A stretch of 10,325 nt of DNA from Nitriliruptoraceae bacterium (GTDB taxonomy: Bacteria; Actinomycetota; Nitriliruptoria; Nitriliruptorales; Nitriliruptoraceae). A program made the translations under genes and the position numbers. The notes below the pieces were generated by a model that saw nothing but the letters and a program-made list of their open reading frames with translations, made no database searches and was not told the DNA's origin. The DNA lies in contig SKII01000140.1 in NCBI GenBank assembly GCA_007116505.1, forward strand, positions 1 through 10,325. The letters are read 5' to 3'. Numbering within the stretch: the first letter of the stretch is position 1; every line of letters begins with the position of its first letter. Below, piece by piece: positions 1 to 5,766 of the stretch.

Positions 1-812
1 GAACATAATTCGGCGGCGAGCGCCGCGCCGGCCCCCGGCGGGCACAGGTGCACCGGCAGGGCCGGCGCGTAGTGGCGGTGGCGCAGCCCCGGGGCGCGGA
101 CCTCGGTGTCCTGCTCGCCGGGTGCGTCGTGCGCGTCGTCCGGTCGCGTGCTGTCCGTCGGCGCTCCGAGCTCGGCGACGAGCTGCTCGATGCTGACGCC
201 GCCCTCGCGCAGCACGCGCCAGCCCTCACCTCGTGCGTCGACGACGGTGGACTCGAGCCCGACGCGCGTCGGACCTGCGTCGACGACCGCGTCGATGCGC
301 CCGGAGAGGTCGTCGAGCACGTGCTCCGCCCTGGTCGGCGACGGCCGACCGGAGCGGTTCGCGCTCGGCGCGGCCAGCGGCACCGCTGCGGCACGCAGCA
401 GCGCGAGCGCGACGGGATGGTCCGGGACGCGGACGGCGACGGTGTCGAGCCCGCCGGTGACGGTGCGGGGCAGGTCGTCGCGCGCCTCGAGCACGACGGT
501 CAGGGGCCCCGGGGCGAACCGCTCGAGGAGCCGCTGCGCGAGCGGCGTCAGCGTGCGCGCGACGAGGAGCACGTCGGCGACGTCGGCGACGTGGACGATC
601 AGCGGGTTGTCGGCTGGACGGCCCTTCGCGGCGAAGAGGCGCGCGACCGCGTCCGCGTCGTCGGCGCGCACCGCGAGGCCGTACACCGTCTCCGTGGGGA
701 TGGCGACGAGCCCGCCGCCCCGCAGCAGCTCCGCAGCGCGCACGAGGTCGGCCGCGCCGGTCCCGAGCAGCTCGGTGGCGTGCGGGGCGTCGTGCTGCTC
801 GGTGCTGCTCAT
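1..812 (-). CDS. sua5: L-threonylcarbamoyladenylate synthase (Sua5/TsaC family), 3' end cut by window edge
   Basis: The enzyme makes threonylcarbamoyl-AMP from threonine, bicarbonate and ATP in the cytoplasm, the first step of the t6A37 modification of ANN-decoding tRNAs. The 270 visible codons show the whole YrdC-like domain: PTETVYGL at residues 39-46, KGRPADNPL at 63-71, APSANRSG at 148-155 and GLESTVVD at 185-192. After an acidic, low-complexity linker (about 218-239) comes APGLRHRHYAP at 240-250, the usual entry to the C-terminal Sua5 domain. This marks the long Sua5 type, not the short TsaC; the C-terminal domain runs off the left edge. The ATG overlaps the TGA of the upstream glycosylase gene (ATGA), which indicates one transcript and translational coupling. 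The product call is secure. The true C-terminus is not visible. Confidence 0.95.
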   Translation of the reverse strand, partial: MSSTEQHDAPHATELLGTGAADLVRAAELLRGGGLVAIPTETVYGLAVRADDADAVARLFAAKGRPADNPLIVHVADVADVLLVARTLTPLAQRLLERFAPGPLTVVLEARDDLPRTVTGGLDTVAVRVPDHPVALALLRAAAVPLAAPSANRSGRPSPTRAEHVLDDLSGRIDAVVDAGPTRVGLESTVVDARGEGWRVLREGGVSIEQLVAELGAPTDSTRPDDAHDAPGEQDTEVRAPGLRHRHYAPALPVHLCPPGAGAALAAELC

Positions 813-1543
813 GACGGGACCTGCGGGTCGAGCCCCGCAGCGCGCATCGCCGTGCGGACCACGTCGTCGAGCATGTCGGGGGTGAGCCGGCCCGTGAACG
901 TGTTCTGCTGGCTCACGTGGTAGCTGCCGACGAGCGGTCGACCGTCGACGAGCGTCGCATGGGCGCCGTGACCGAAGCGCGGCCGCGGGCCCTCGACGCC
1001 GACGTGGCGCACGACGGCGTCCCAGCCGAACGCACCGAGCGCGAGGACGGCCCGCCACGGCACGAGCGCGAGCTCGCGCGTGAGGAACGGCGCGCACGCG
1101 TCGCGCTCCTCGGTGGTCGGGCGGTTGGCCGGAGGTGCACAGCGCACCGGTGCCGTGATCCACGCGCCGCGCAGCGTGAGCCCGTCCTCGCGCGAGGTCG
1201 ACGTGGGGCGGTCAGCGAGCCCACAGCGGTGGAGCGACGCGTAGAGCACGTCGCCTGACCGGTCCCCGGTGAACATGCGGCCGGTGCGGTTCGCGCCGTG
1301 CGCTCCGGGGGCGAGACCGACGACGAGCAGCGACGCGTGGGGGTCCCCGAACCCTGGCACCGGTCGGCCCCAGTACTCCTCGTCCGCGTAGGCGCGGCGC
1401 TTCTCCCTGGCGACCTGCTCCCGCCACGCGACGAGGCGCGGACAGCGGCGGCAGACGGTGATCTCCTCGCCGAGCGCGGCGAGCCCGTCCGCGCGGTCGC
1501 CCGGCGGAGGGGATGGGGGAGCGGGCGGGCGTCGGGTCGGCAT
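809..1543 (-). CDS. udgB: Uracil-DNA glycosylase, family 5 (UDGb-type, 4Fe-4S)
   Basis: This base-excision-repair glycosylase removes uracil, and in characterised UDGb also hypoxanthine and some other deaminated bases, from DNA. Four cysteines fit an iron-sulfur cluster: C31 and C34 in CRRC, then C135 and C150. Motif A is GLAPGAHGANRTGRMFTGD (residues 76-94), the UDGb pattern that lacks the polar catalytic residue found in family 1 and 4 enzymes. The C-terminal loop is H209-VSQQNTFTGRLT; most relatives I recall have Pro after this His, so V210 is a small deviation. Length is 244 aa, slightly over the family norm because of a Pro-rich N-terminus (residues 5-14). The gene is divergent from the DUF1295 gene across a 59-bp gap and overlaps sua5 downstream. 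A family 4 assignment is the main alternative and fits motif A less well. Confidence 0.93.
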   Translation of the reverse strand: MPTRRPPAPPSPPPGDRADGLAALGEEITVCRRCPRLVAWREQVAREKRRAYADEEYWGRPVPGFGDPHASLLVVGLAPGAHGANRTGRMFTGDRSGDVLYASLHRCGLADRPTSTSREDGLTLRGAWITAPVRCAPPANRPTTEERDACAPFLTRELALVPWRAVLALGAFGWDAVVRHVGVEGPRPRFGHGAHATLVDGRPLVGSYHVSQQNTFTGRLTPDMLDDVVRTAMRAAGLDPQVPS

Positions 1544-1552
1544 GGTCGTCGC

Positions 1553-1581
1553 AGCGTAGGCTCGAGGGGCGGCCCTTCCAG
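1553..1581 (-). promoter_or_regulatory. Possible promoter of the glycosylase-sua5 pair
   Basis: On the minus strand CTGGAA (1581-1576) and TACGCT (1558-1553) are 17 bases apart. The -10 has the actinobacterial TAnnnT form; the -35 matches only three of six consensus positions. A start site 6-8 bases downstream of the -10 would lie within a few bases of the ATG at 1543, giving a nearly leaderless mRNA, which is common in actinobacteria and agrees with the lack of an obvious Shine-Dalgarno sequence. It sits in the 59-bp divergent gap, where some promoter is expected. This is an inference. Confidence 0.3.
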
Positions 1582-1602
1582 GCGGGCCGCACGGGAGGCG
1601 GC

Positions 1603-2388
1603 ATGGCGCTCTGGCAGGTGTGGCTCGCAGGGCTCGCGACCGCGTCCGTGATGATGGTGCTGACCTGGGTCGCGAGCGTCGTCCAGCGCGACGCGAGCCT
1701 CGTCGACCGCGTGTGGGGCATGGCGTTCGTCGTCCTCGCCTGGACCTACGCGGTCGCCGTCGGCCGCTTCGACGCGCGCACGTGGCTCGTGCTGGCGCTC
1801 GTCACCGTGTGGGGCGTGCGTCTGTCCGTGTTCATCACGTGGCGCAACTGGGGGCACGGTGAGGACGCCCGCTACGTCGCGATGCGCGCGAGGCGGCCTG
1901 ACACGTTCACGGGGCGCAGCCTCGTCACCGTCTTCCTCCTGCAGGCCGTGCTCGCGTGGCTGATCTCCGTGCCGCTGCTCGCTGCGACCGTCCTCGAGGG
2001 TGGGGCGCTCGGGCTGCTCGATGCTGCCGCGGTCGCCGTGTGGAGCGTCGGGTTCGTGTTCGAGGCGGGCGGCGACGCCCAGCTCGCGCGCTTCCTCGGC
2101 GACCCGGCGAACCGTGGGAAGGTCATGGACCGCGGGCTGTGGCGCTACACCCGCCACCCGAACTACTTCGGTGACACCGTCGTGTGGTGGTCGTACCTGC
2201 TCCTCGCGCTCGCCGTCGGCGGCTGGTGGGGTGCGGCCGGCACGCTGCTCATGACCTTCCTCATCGTCAAGGTGTCGGGCGTCGCGCTCACCGACCGCCG
2301 CATGGGGCGCCCCGGCAGCGCGCGGGAGGGCTACGAGGAGTACGTGCGACGCACCAGCCCCTTCTTCCCACGTCGACCACGCCCATGA
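1603..2388 (+). CDS. DUF1295 family integral membrane protein (steroid 5-alpha-reductase C-terminal / ICMT-like fold)
   Basis: This 261-aa polytopic membrane protein has about six or seven hydrophobic helices, roughly at residues 6-27, 36-54, 60-80, 107-131, 138-155, 192-210 and 213-232. Family motifs are DRVWG (35-39), RNWGHGEDARY (81-91) and GLWRYTRHPNYFGD (178-191). The last resembles the cofactor-binding LW..TRHPNYFG block shared by steroid 5-alpha reductases and isoprenylcysteine methyltransferases. No substrate is known for most bacterial members; a reductase or methyltransferase acting on a lipid is a family-level guess. The ATG at 1603 was chosen because GGGAGG lies at 1593-1598, four bases upstream, and the protein then begins at the first helix; farther upstream the frame lies antisense to the glycosylase gene. 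The stop overlaps the mec start (ATGA at 2385-2388), so it appears to head the cysteine operon, but nothing in it suggests a sulfur role. Confidence 0.88.
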   Translation: MALWQVWLAGLATASVMMVLTWVASVVQRDASLVDRVWGMAFVVLAWTYAVAVGRFDARTWLVLALVTVWGVRLSVFITWRNWGHGEDARYVAMRARRPDTFTGRSLVTVFLLQAVLAWLISVPLLAATVLEGGALGLLDAAAVAVWSVGFVFEAGGDAQLARFLGDPANRGKVMDRGLWRYTRHPNYFGDTVVWWSYLLLALAVGGWWGAAGTLLMTFLIVKVSGVALTDRRMGRPGSAREGYEEYVRRTSPFFPRRPRP

Positions 2389-2843
2389 GCAGGCGCAGCG
2401 TCACACCTCCCGCCGGGGAGGGGCCCGTCGTCGCGGCCGCGCTCGACGAGCTGCGGCTTCCGCAGGAGGTGTTCGACGAACTGGTCGCGCACGCGTGGTC
2501 CGACTTCCCCTACGAGGTCTGCGGGCTCCTCGGGCTGCACCGTGACGGGCGGGTCGAGGTCATCCCGGTCGCCAACGCCGAGCGTTCGATGCGCTACTAC
2601 GTGATGGACTCGCGCGGGCTGCTGCGCGCGATGCGCCGCATCGAGGACGATGACCTCGGGCTCGTCATCTACCCCTCCCACACGCACACGCAGGCGTACC
2701 CGTCGGCGACCGACGTGCGCCACGCCGCCTACCCGGAGGCGCTCTACGCGATCGTGACGCTGCAGGACCATGACCGGCCCGAAGTGCGGGCCTTCACGAT
2801 CCGCGGCGGCGCGATCGCCGAGGTGCCGGTCGTCGTCGGCTGA
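2385..2843 (+). CDS. mec: Mec-like JAMM/MPN+ metallopeptidase (M67) acting on CysO, with altered metal motif
   Basis: By family and position this 152-aa protein is the Mec protease, a zinc enzyme that cleaves cysteine from the CysO-cysteine adduct. The expected catalytic glutamate is E44 in PYEVCGLL (42-49). The metal motif is atypical. In the mycobacterial and streptomycete enzymes, as I recall them, the region reads HSHTxTEAYPSxTD. Here residues 97-110 read PSHTHTQAYPSATD. Aligned on AYPS and D110, H99 is the conserved second His, the first His is P97 (codon CCC), and an extra His, H101, falls where relatives have Ala. Metal binding may be shifted to H99/H101, weakened or lost. The ATG at 2385 overlaps the DUF1295 stop. 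The last codons and the TGA form the first unit of a 24-bp tandem repeat that continues into the non-coding DNA. The family call is firm; catalytic activity is uncertain. Confidence 0.9.
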   Translation: MSRRSVTPPAGEGPVVAAALDELRLPQEVFDELVAHAWSDFPYEVCGLLGLHRDGRVEVIPVANAERSMRYYVMDSRGLLRAMRRIEDDDLGLVIYPSHTHTQAYPSATDVRHAAYPEALYAIVTLQDHDRPEVRAFTIRGGAIAEVPVVVG

Positions 2844-2924
2844 CCGGCGCGGGGGGTCGTCGGCTGACCGGCGCGGGGGGTCGTCGGCTGACCGGCGCGG
2901 GGGGTCGTCGGCTGACCGGCGCGG
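2832..2924 (+). repeat. 24-bp tandem repeat, about 3.9 copies, spanning the mec stop codon
   Basis: Three exact 24-bp units begin at 2832, 2856 and 2880, followed by the first 21 bases of a fourth at 2904. Each unit begins GTCGTCGGCTGACCGGCGC and ends in a G run. Unit 1 includes the last three mec codons (V-V-G) and its TGA. Because 24 is a multiple of three, every unit repeats the TGA in the mec frame (2841, 2865, 2889 and 2913), so the copies add stop codons rather than lengthen the protein. A separate 9-bp tandem pair, CGGTTCGCA twice at 2922-2939, follows at once. Polymerase slippage on a G-rich template is the simplest origin. No spacers are present, so this is not CRISPR. Confidence 0.95.
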
Positions 2925-2938
2925 TTCGCACGGTTCGC

Positions 2939-2953
2939 ACCCCCCTCGGGGGT
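2939..2953 (+). terminator. Short GC hairpin after mec; possible weak terminator or attenuator
   Basis: ACCCCC (2939-2944) and GGGGGT (2948-2953) can form a 6-bp stem with a three-base loop. An alternative, longer-range pairing of GCACCC (2937-2942) with GGGTGC (2959-2964) would exclude it. No U-run follows, so it is not a classical intrinsic terminator. It lies in the 196-bp mec-cysO gap and could reduce read-through or stabilise an mRNA 3' end. A -10-like TACCCT sits just downstream at 2971-2976 but has no recognisable -35. Function is inferred only. Confidence 0.3.
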
Positions 2954-3039
2954 CGCTCGGGTGCGCTCGCTACCCTGCTGCCCGACCGTCCCCGGCGGTC
3001 GTCGACACCCCCTCCATCCCCCGCTCCGCAGAGGTCCCC

Positions 3040-3315
3040 ATGGCCGTCGTCCGTATCCCCACCGTCCTCCGTCCCCAGACCGGCGGGCAGGCCCGTGTCG
3101 AGGTCGCCGGCGGCACCGTGGGTGAGGTCCTCGCCGCACTCGTCGCCGGCAACCCCGGTCTCGAGGAGCGCCTGCTCGAGGACGGCAAGGTGCGCGGGTA
3201 CGTGAACGTCTTCGTCGACGACGAGGACATCCGTTACCTGGACGGTGAGGCGACGGCGGTCGCGCCCGACGCCGAGCTCACGATCATGCCGGCCGTCGCG
3301 GGCGGCGCCCGCTGA
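3040..3315 (+). CDS. cysO: CysO-like ubiquitin-fold sulfur carrier protein (MoaD/ThiS family) with Gly-Gly-Ala-Arg C-terminus
   Basis: This 91-aa beta-grasp protein carries sulfide as a C-terminal thiocarboxylate. In mycobacteria CysM transfers this sulfur to aminoacrylate, giving CysO-cysteine. It starts IPTVLRPQTGGQ (6-17) and has the typical YVNVFVDDEDIRYLDG block (54-69) and an end region TIMPAVAGG (81-89). The notable feature is two residues after the di-glycine: A90 and R91, then TGA. Mycobacterial CysO, as I recall it, ends exactly at Gly-Gly, which adenylation and thiocarboxylation require. The tail therefore implies proteolytic maturation, plausibly by the neighbouring Mec, as known for some other sulfur carriers encoded beside JAMM proteases. 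GAGG at 3031-3034 is the ribosome site. Placement between mec and cysM supports CysO over MoaD or ThiS. Confidence 0.93.
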   Translation: MAVVRIPTVLRPQTGGQARVEVAGGTVGEVLAALVAGNPGLEERLLEDGKVRGYVNVFVDDEDIRYLDGEATAVAPDAELTIMPAVAGGAR

Positions 3316-3381
3316 GCACGGCCATCGCACCGAGCGCGCGGGCGATGCCTGCCGACGTGCCCGCCCGAGCAGGGGACCTCG

Positions 3382-4320
3382 ATGCGCTTCGGTGACATCT
3401 CCCACGCGGTCGGGAAGACGCCGCTCGTCGGCCTACCCCGCCTGTCGCCCCCGGGCTACGAGATCTACCTGAAGCTCGAGGGCCACAACCCGACCGGCTC
3501 GGTCAAGGACCGTGTCGCGACGTTCCTCATCCGTGAGGCCGAGCGCTACGGGCACCTGCGACCGGGTCAGCGCGTCCTCGAGCCGACGAGCGGGAACACC
3601 GGCATCGCGCTGGCCGCGATCTGCCGCGTGCGCGGCTACCCGCTCACGTGCGTGATGCCCGAGAACACGTCGGACGAGCGCAAGCAGACGCTCACGATGT
3701 TCGGGGCGGAGATCGTCCTCTCGCCGGCGACGGAGGGCTCGAACGGCTCGGTGCGGGTGGCGCGGGAGATGGCGGCGGCCGACCCCGAGGTGTTCATGCC
3801 GTTCCAGTACGGGAACACGGCGAACGCGCTCGCCCACCACGAGACGACCGCGCCGGAGATTATCGCGGACCTCCCCGACGTGACCGCCTTCGTCGGCGGC
3901 CTCGGGACCGGAGGGACCGTGACGGGGGTCGGGAAGCGGCTGAAGCGCTGGAACCCTGCCATCAAGGTCTACGCGGCCGAGCCGGAGTACGGCGACCTCG
4001 TCTACGGCCTGCGCAACCTCGACGAGGGCTACGTGCCGGAGGTGCTCGACCTCGACGTGCTCGACGGGCGCATCAAGGTGAACTCCCTGCGTGCGCTGGA
4101 GGCGACGCGCCAGCTCGTGGCGGAGGAGGGGATCTTCGCCGGTGTGTCGACCGGCGCGTCGCTCGCGGTCGCCATCCGCGTGTGCGGGCGCCTCCCGGAG
4201 GGTTCGAAGGTCGTGGCGCTGTCGCCCGACGGTGGCTGGAAGTACCTGTCGACCGGTGCCTACGCTCCGGGCGACGTCAAGGAGATCGCGACCGCGATCA
4301 GCGGCACCCTCTGGGCCTGA
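3382..4320 (+). CDS. cysM: O-phosphoserine sulfhydrylase / CysO-dependent cysteine synthase CysM
   Basis: This cytoplasmic PLP enzyme forms an aminoacrylate, in mycobacteria from O-phospho-L-serine, and accepts sulfur from thiocarboxylated CysO. At 312 aa it matches the family. K42 in GSVKDR should bind PLP; PTSGNTG (68-74) is the substrate loop, QYGN is at 142-145, GTGGT (175-179) is the phosphate-binding loop and STG is at 256-258. The segment YGLRNLDEGYVPE (208-220) has R211 at the position I align with mycobacterial Arg220, implicated in phosphoserine/CysO selectivity. The protein ends GTLWA, like the mobile C-terminal tail that covers the active site in M. tuberculosis CysM. These details favour CysM over a CysK-type O-acetylserine enzyme. 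AGGGGA at 3371-3376 precedes the ATG, 66 bp after cysO, consistent with one operon. Confidence 0.96.
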   Translation: MRFGDISHAVGKTPLVGLPRLSPPGYEIYLKLEGHNPTGSVKDRVATFLIREAERYGHLRPGQRVLEPTSGNTGIALAAICRVRGYPLTCVMPENTSDERKQTLTMFGAEIVLSPATEGSNGSVRVAREMAAADPEVFMPFQYGNTANALAHHETTAPEIIADLPDVTAFVGGLGTGGTVTGVGKRLKRWNPAIKVYAAEPEYGDLVYGLRNLDEGYVPEVLDLDVLDGRIKVNSLRALEATRQLVAEEGIFAGVSTGASLAVAIRVCGRLPEGSKVVALSPDGGWKYLSTGAYAPGDVKEIATAISGTLWA

Positions 4321-4366
4321 CCCGCCACGGGGTCGGCGCGGGGTCACCACAGGAGCGGGGGACACC

Positions 4367-5077
4367 ATGAGCGCACGGCACGATCTCCGCGCGCCCGGCG
4401 CGCTGCGTCCGGTCACGATCGAGCTCGACGTGCAGCGTCGACCCGCAGGTTCCGCGCGCATCCGTGCAGGTGGGACGGAGGTGCTCGTCGCCGTCAGCAT
4501 CGAGGAGGGCGGCCCGCGCTGGCGTGACCGTCGCGGGTGGGTGACCGCCGAGTACGCGATGCTGCCCGGCGCGACCGACACGCGTGCGGCACGTGAGCGA
4601 CGAGGTGTCGGGGGACGCTCGAAGGAGATCGAGCGTCTCATCGGCCGCTCGCTCCGTGCCGCGGTCGACCTCGACGCGCTGCCCGACGTGACCATCACCG
4701 TCGACTGCGACGTGCTCGGCGCGGACGGCGGGACGCGCACGGCGTCGATCACCGGTGGTTGGGTCGCCCTCGCTGTCGCGCTCGACCGTGCCGGCCTCTC
4801 GCACACGCTCGTCCGCCAGGTCGCCGCCGTCTCGGTCGGCGTGGTCGACGACGCGCCGCTGCTCGACCTCGACCAGGTGGAGGACAACCGTGCGAGCGTC
4901 GACATGAACGTCGTCACCGCTGATGCGGGGCTGCTCGTCGAGGTCCAGGGGACCGCCGAGGGGCCGCCGTTCCCCCGCGAGCGCCATGCCGCGCTGCTCG
5001 ACCTCGCGCTCGCCGGATGTGCGGAGCTGATGGCCCTGCAGCGGACGGTGCTCGACCATCGCGAGGCGGCGCGCTGA
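4367..5077 (+). CDS. rph: Ribonuclease PH
   Basis: This phosphate-dependent 3'-5' exoribonuclease trims tRNA precursors and works as a ring-shaped hexamer. The 236-aa protein shows LRPVTIE (13-19), RGWVTAEYAMLPGAT (56-70), GGRSKEIERLIGRSLRA (82-98), DCDVLGADGGTRTASITGG (113-131, with the phosphate-binding GTRTA) and LDLDQVEDNRASVDMNVV (166-183, with the acidic catalytic residues). The extreme N-terminus, RHDLRAPGALRPV, lacks the Gly of the common R-x-DGR start but keeps D6 and R8. The ATG at 4367 follows AGGAG at 4351-4355 and GGGGGA at 4357-4362; earlier in-frame starts lie inside cysM. The 46-bp gap after cysM and a one-base overlap with rdgB place it in the same operon. The encoded tRNAs here lack a complete CCA, in line with a need for 3' trimming before CCA addition. 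Confidence 0.96.
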   Translation: MSARHDLRAPGALRPVTIELDVQRRPAGSARIRAGGTEVLVAVSIEEGGPRWRDRRGWVTAEYAMLPGATDTRAARERRGVGGRSKEIERLIGRSLRAAVDLDALPDVTITVDCDVLGADGGTRTASITGGWVALAVALDRAGLSHTLVRQVAAVSVGVVDDAPLLDLDQVEDNRASVDMNVVTADAGLLVEVQGTAEGPPFPRERHAALLDLALAGCAELMALQRTVLDHREAAR

Positions 5078-5766
5078 TGCGTGTCGTCGTCGCGACCGCG
5101 AACCCGCACAAGCTCGCGGAGATCGCGCGGCTCGTCGACGCCGACGCGCTCGGAGTGACGCTCGTCCCGATGGGGGAGCTCGGGGTGCCCTCGCCGGTGG
5201 AGGACGGGGACACGTTCGCCGCGAACGCGCTCATCAAGGCGCGCGCCTGCGCCGCGGCGACGGGCCTCCCGGCGATCGCCGACGACTCCGGTATCGCGGT
5301 CGACGCGCTCGGCGGGGAGCCGGGCGTGCGCTCGGCACGCTTCGCAGGGGAGGGGGCGGACGACGCGGCGAACAACCTGCTGCTGCTCGTCCGGCTGGCT
5401 GCGGCAGGGGCCGACACGCCGGCGGCGCGCCGCGGGGCGTTCGTGTGCGCCGCAGCGCTCGCGCTTCCCGACGGAACGACGCATGTCGAGCACGGGCGCA
5501 TGGAGGGCCACGTCGTCGACGGGCCGCGAGGGACGGAGGGCTTCGGCTACGACCCGCTGTTCGTCGCCGACGCGACCGCCGACGGGCGCACCAACGGGCA
5601 GCTCGCCCCGGCGGAGAAGGACGCGATCAGCCACCGCGCCTCGGCGTTCGCGGCGCTCGCCCCGCACCTCGCCGCCGCGCTGTCCGACCTGACGCGCGGC
5701 CGTGCCGCGCTGTCCGACAGCCCACCTGCCAGCCCGTCCGACAGTCCGCCCGACCTCAGCCGCTGA
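5077..5766 (+). CDS. rdgB: XTP/dITP diphosphatase (RdgB/HAM1 family) with Ser/Pro/Asp-rich C-terminal tail
   Basis: This house-cleaning pyrophosphatase hydrolyses XTP, ITP and dITP to the monophosphates, keeping deaminated purines out of DNA and RNA. Motifs are TANPHK (7-12), ADDSGI (68-73, with the catalytic Asp pair), GFGYDPLF (155-162) and SHRASAF (185-191), all at normal spacing. The start is fixed by the TGATG junction with rph. At 229 aa it is about 25-30 residues longer than usual. The extra end, residues 200-229, is low complexity (ALSD, SPPASPSDSPPD) and holds a 15-bp direct repeat. Its last 11 bp overlap the stop of the convergent hydrolase gene. The tail probably does not contribute to catalysis. 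Pairing with rph is the common bacterial arrangement. Confidence 0.95.
   Translation: MRVVVATANPHKLAEIARLVDADALGVTLVPMGELGVPSPVEDGDTFAANALIKARACAAATGLPAIADDSGIAVDALGGEPGVRSARFAGEGADDAANNLLLLVRLAAAGADTPAARRGAFVCAAALALPDGTTHVEHGRMEGHVVDGPRGTEGFGYDPLFVADATADGRTNGQLAPAEKDAISHRASAFAALAPHLAAALSDLTRGRAALSDSPPASPSDSPPDLSR
5674..5718 (+). repeat. 15-bp direct repeat within the rdgB 3' end
   Basis: GCCGCGCTGTCCGAC occurs at 5674-5688 and again at 5704-5718, a 30-base (10-codon) offset, so both encode A-A-L-S-D in frame. Shorter TCCGACAG-like echoes follow to about 5750. The first copy lies at the end of the conserved RdgB fold and the second in the extra tail, so the tail may have arisen by local duplication that displaced the original stop codon. 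Confidence 0.85.

Noticed and set aside
48..923. Two long plus-strand open frames over the sua5 region
   Set aside because: The minus-strand Sua5 frame has every family motif; the plus frames are low-complexity shadows.
913..2157. Long minus-strand frame across the divergent gap
   Set aside because: It covers the antisense of DUF1295 and an alternative frame of the glycosylase gene; composition is Arg/Pro-rich and no family is recognisable.
2832..2924. CRISPR array
   Set aside because: The 24-bp units are directly adjacent with no spacers and no cas genes nearby.
2971..2976. TACCCT as a dedicated cysO promoter
   Set aside because: No TTGACA-like sequence lies 16-19 bases upstream; the spot is GC-only, so the match may be chance.
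3316..3381. Riboswitch or T-box controlling cysteine genes
   Set aside because: The gap is 66 bp, and neither it nor the 59-bp and 196-bp gaps upstream show T-box or SAM-riboswitch core elements that I can recognise.
4318..4346. Hairpin TGACCC/GGGTCA after cysM as an intrinsic terminator
   Set aside because: Six pairs with a 17-base loop, no U-run, and rph with a good ribosome site follows within 46 bp, so read-through is more likely.
3433..5667. Very long (744-codon) open frame on the minus strand
   Set aside because: It lies antisense to cysM, rph and rdgB, whose motifs are complete, and its translation is Arg/Ala-rich without domains. High GC leaves such frames open by chance.
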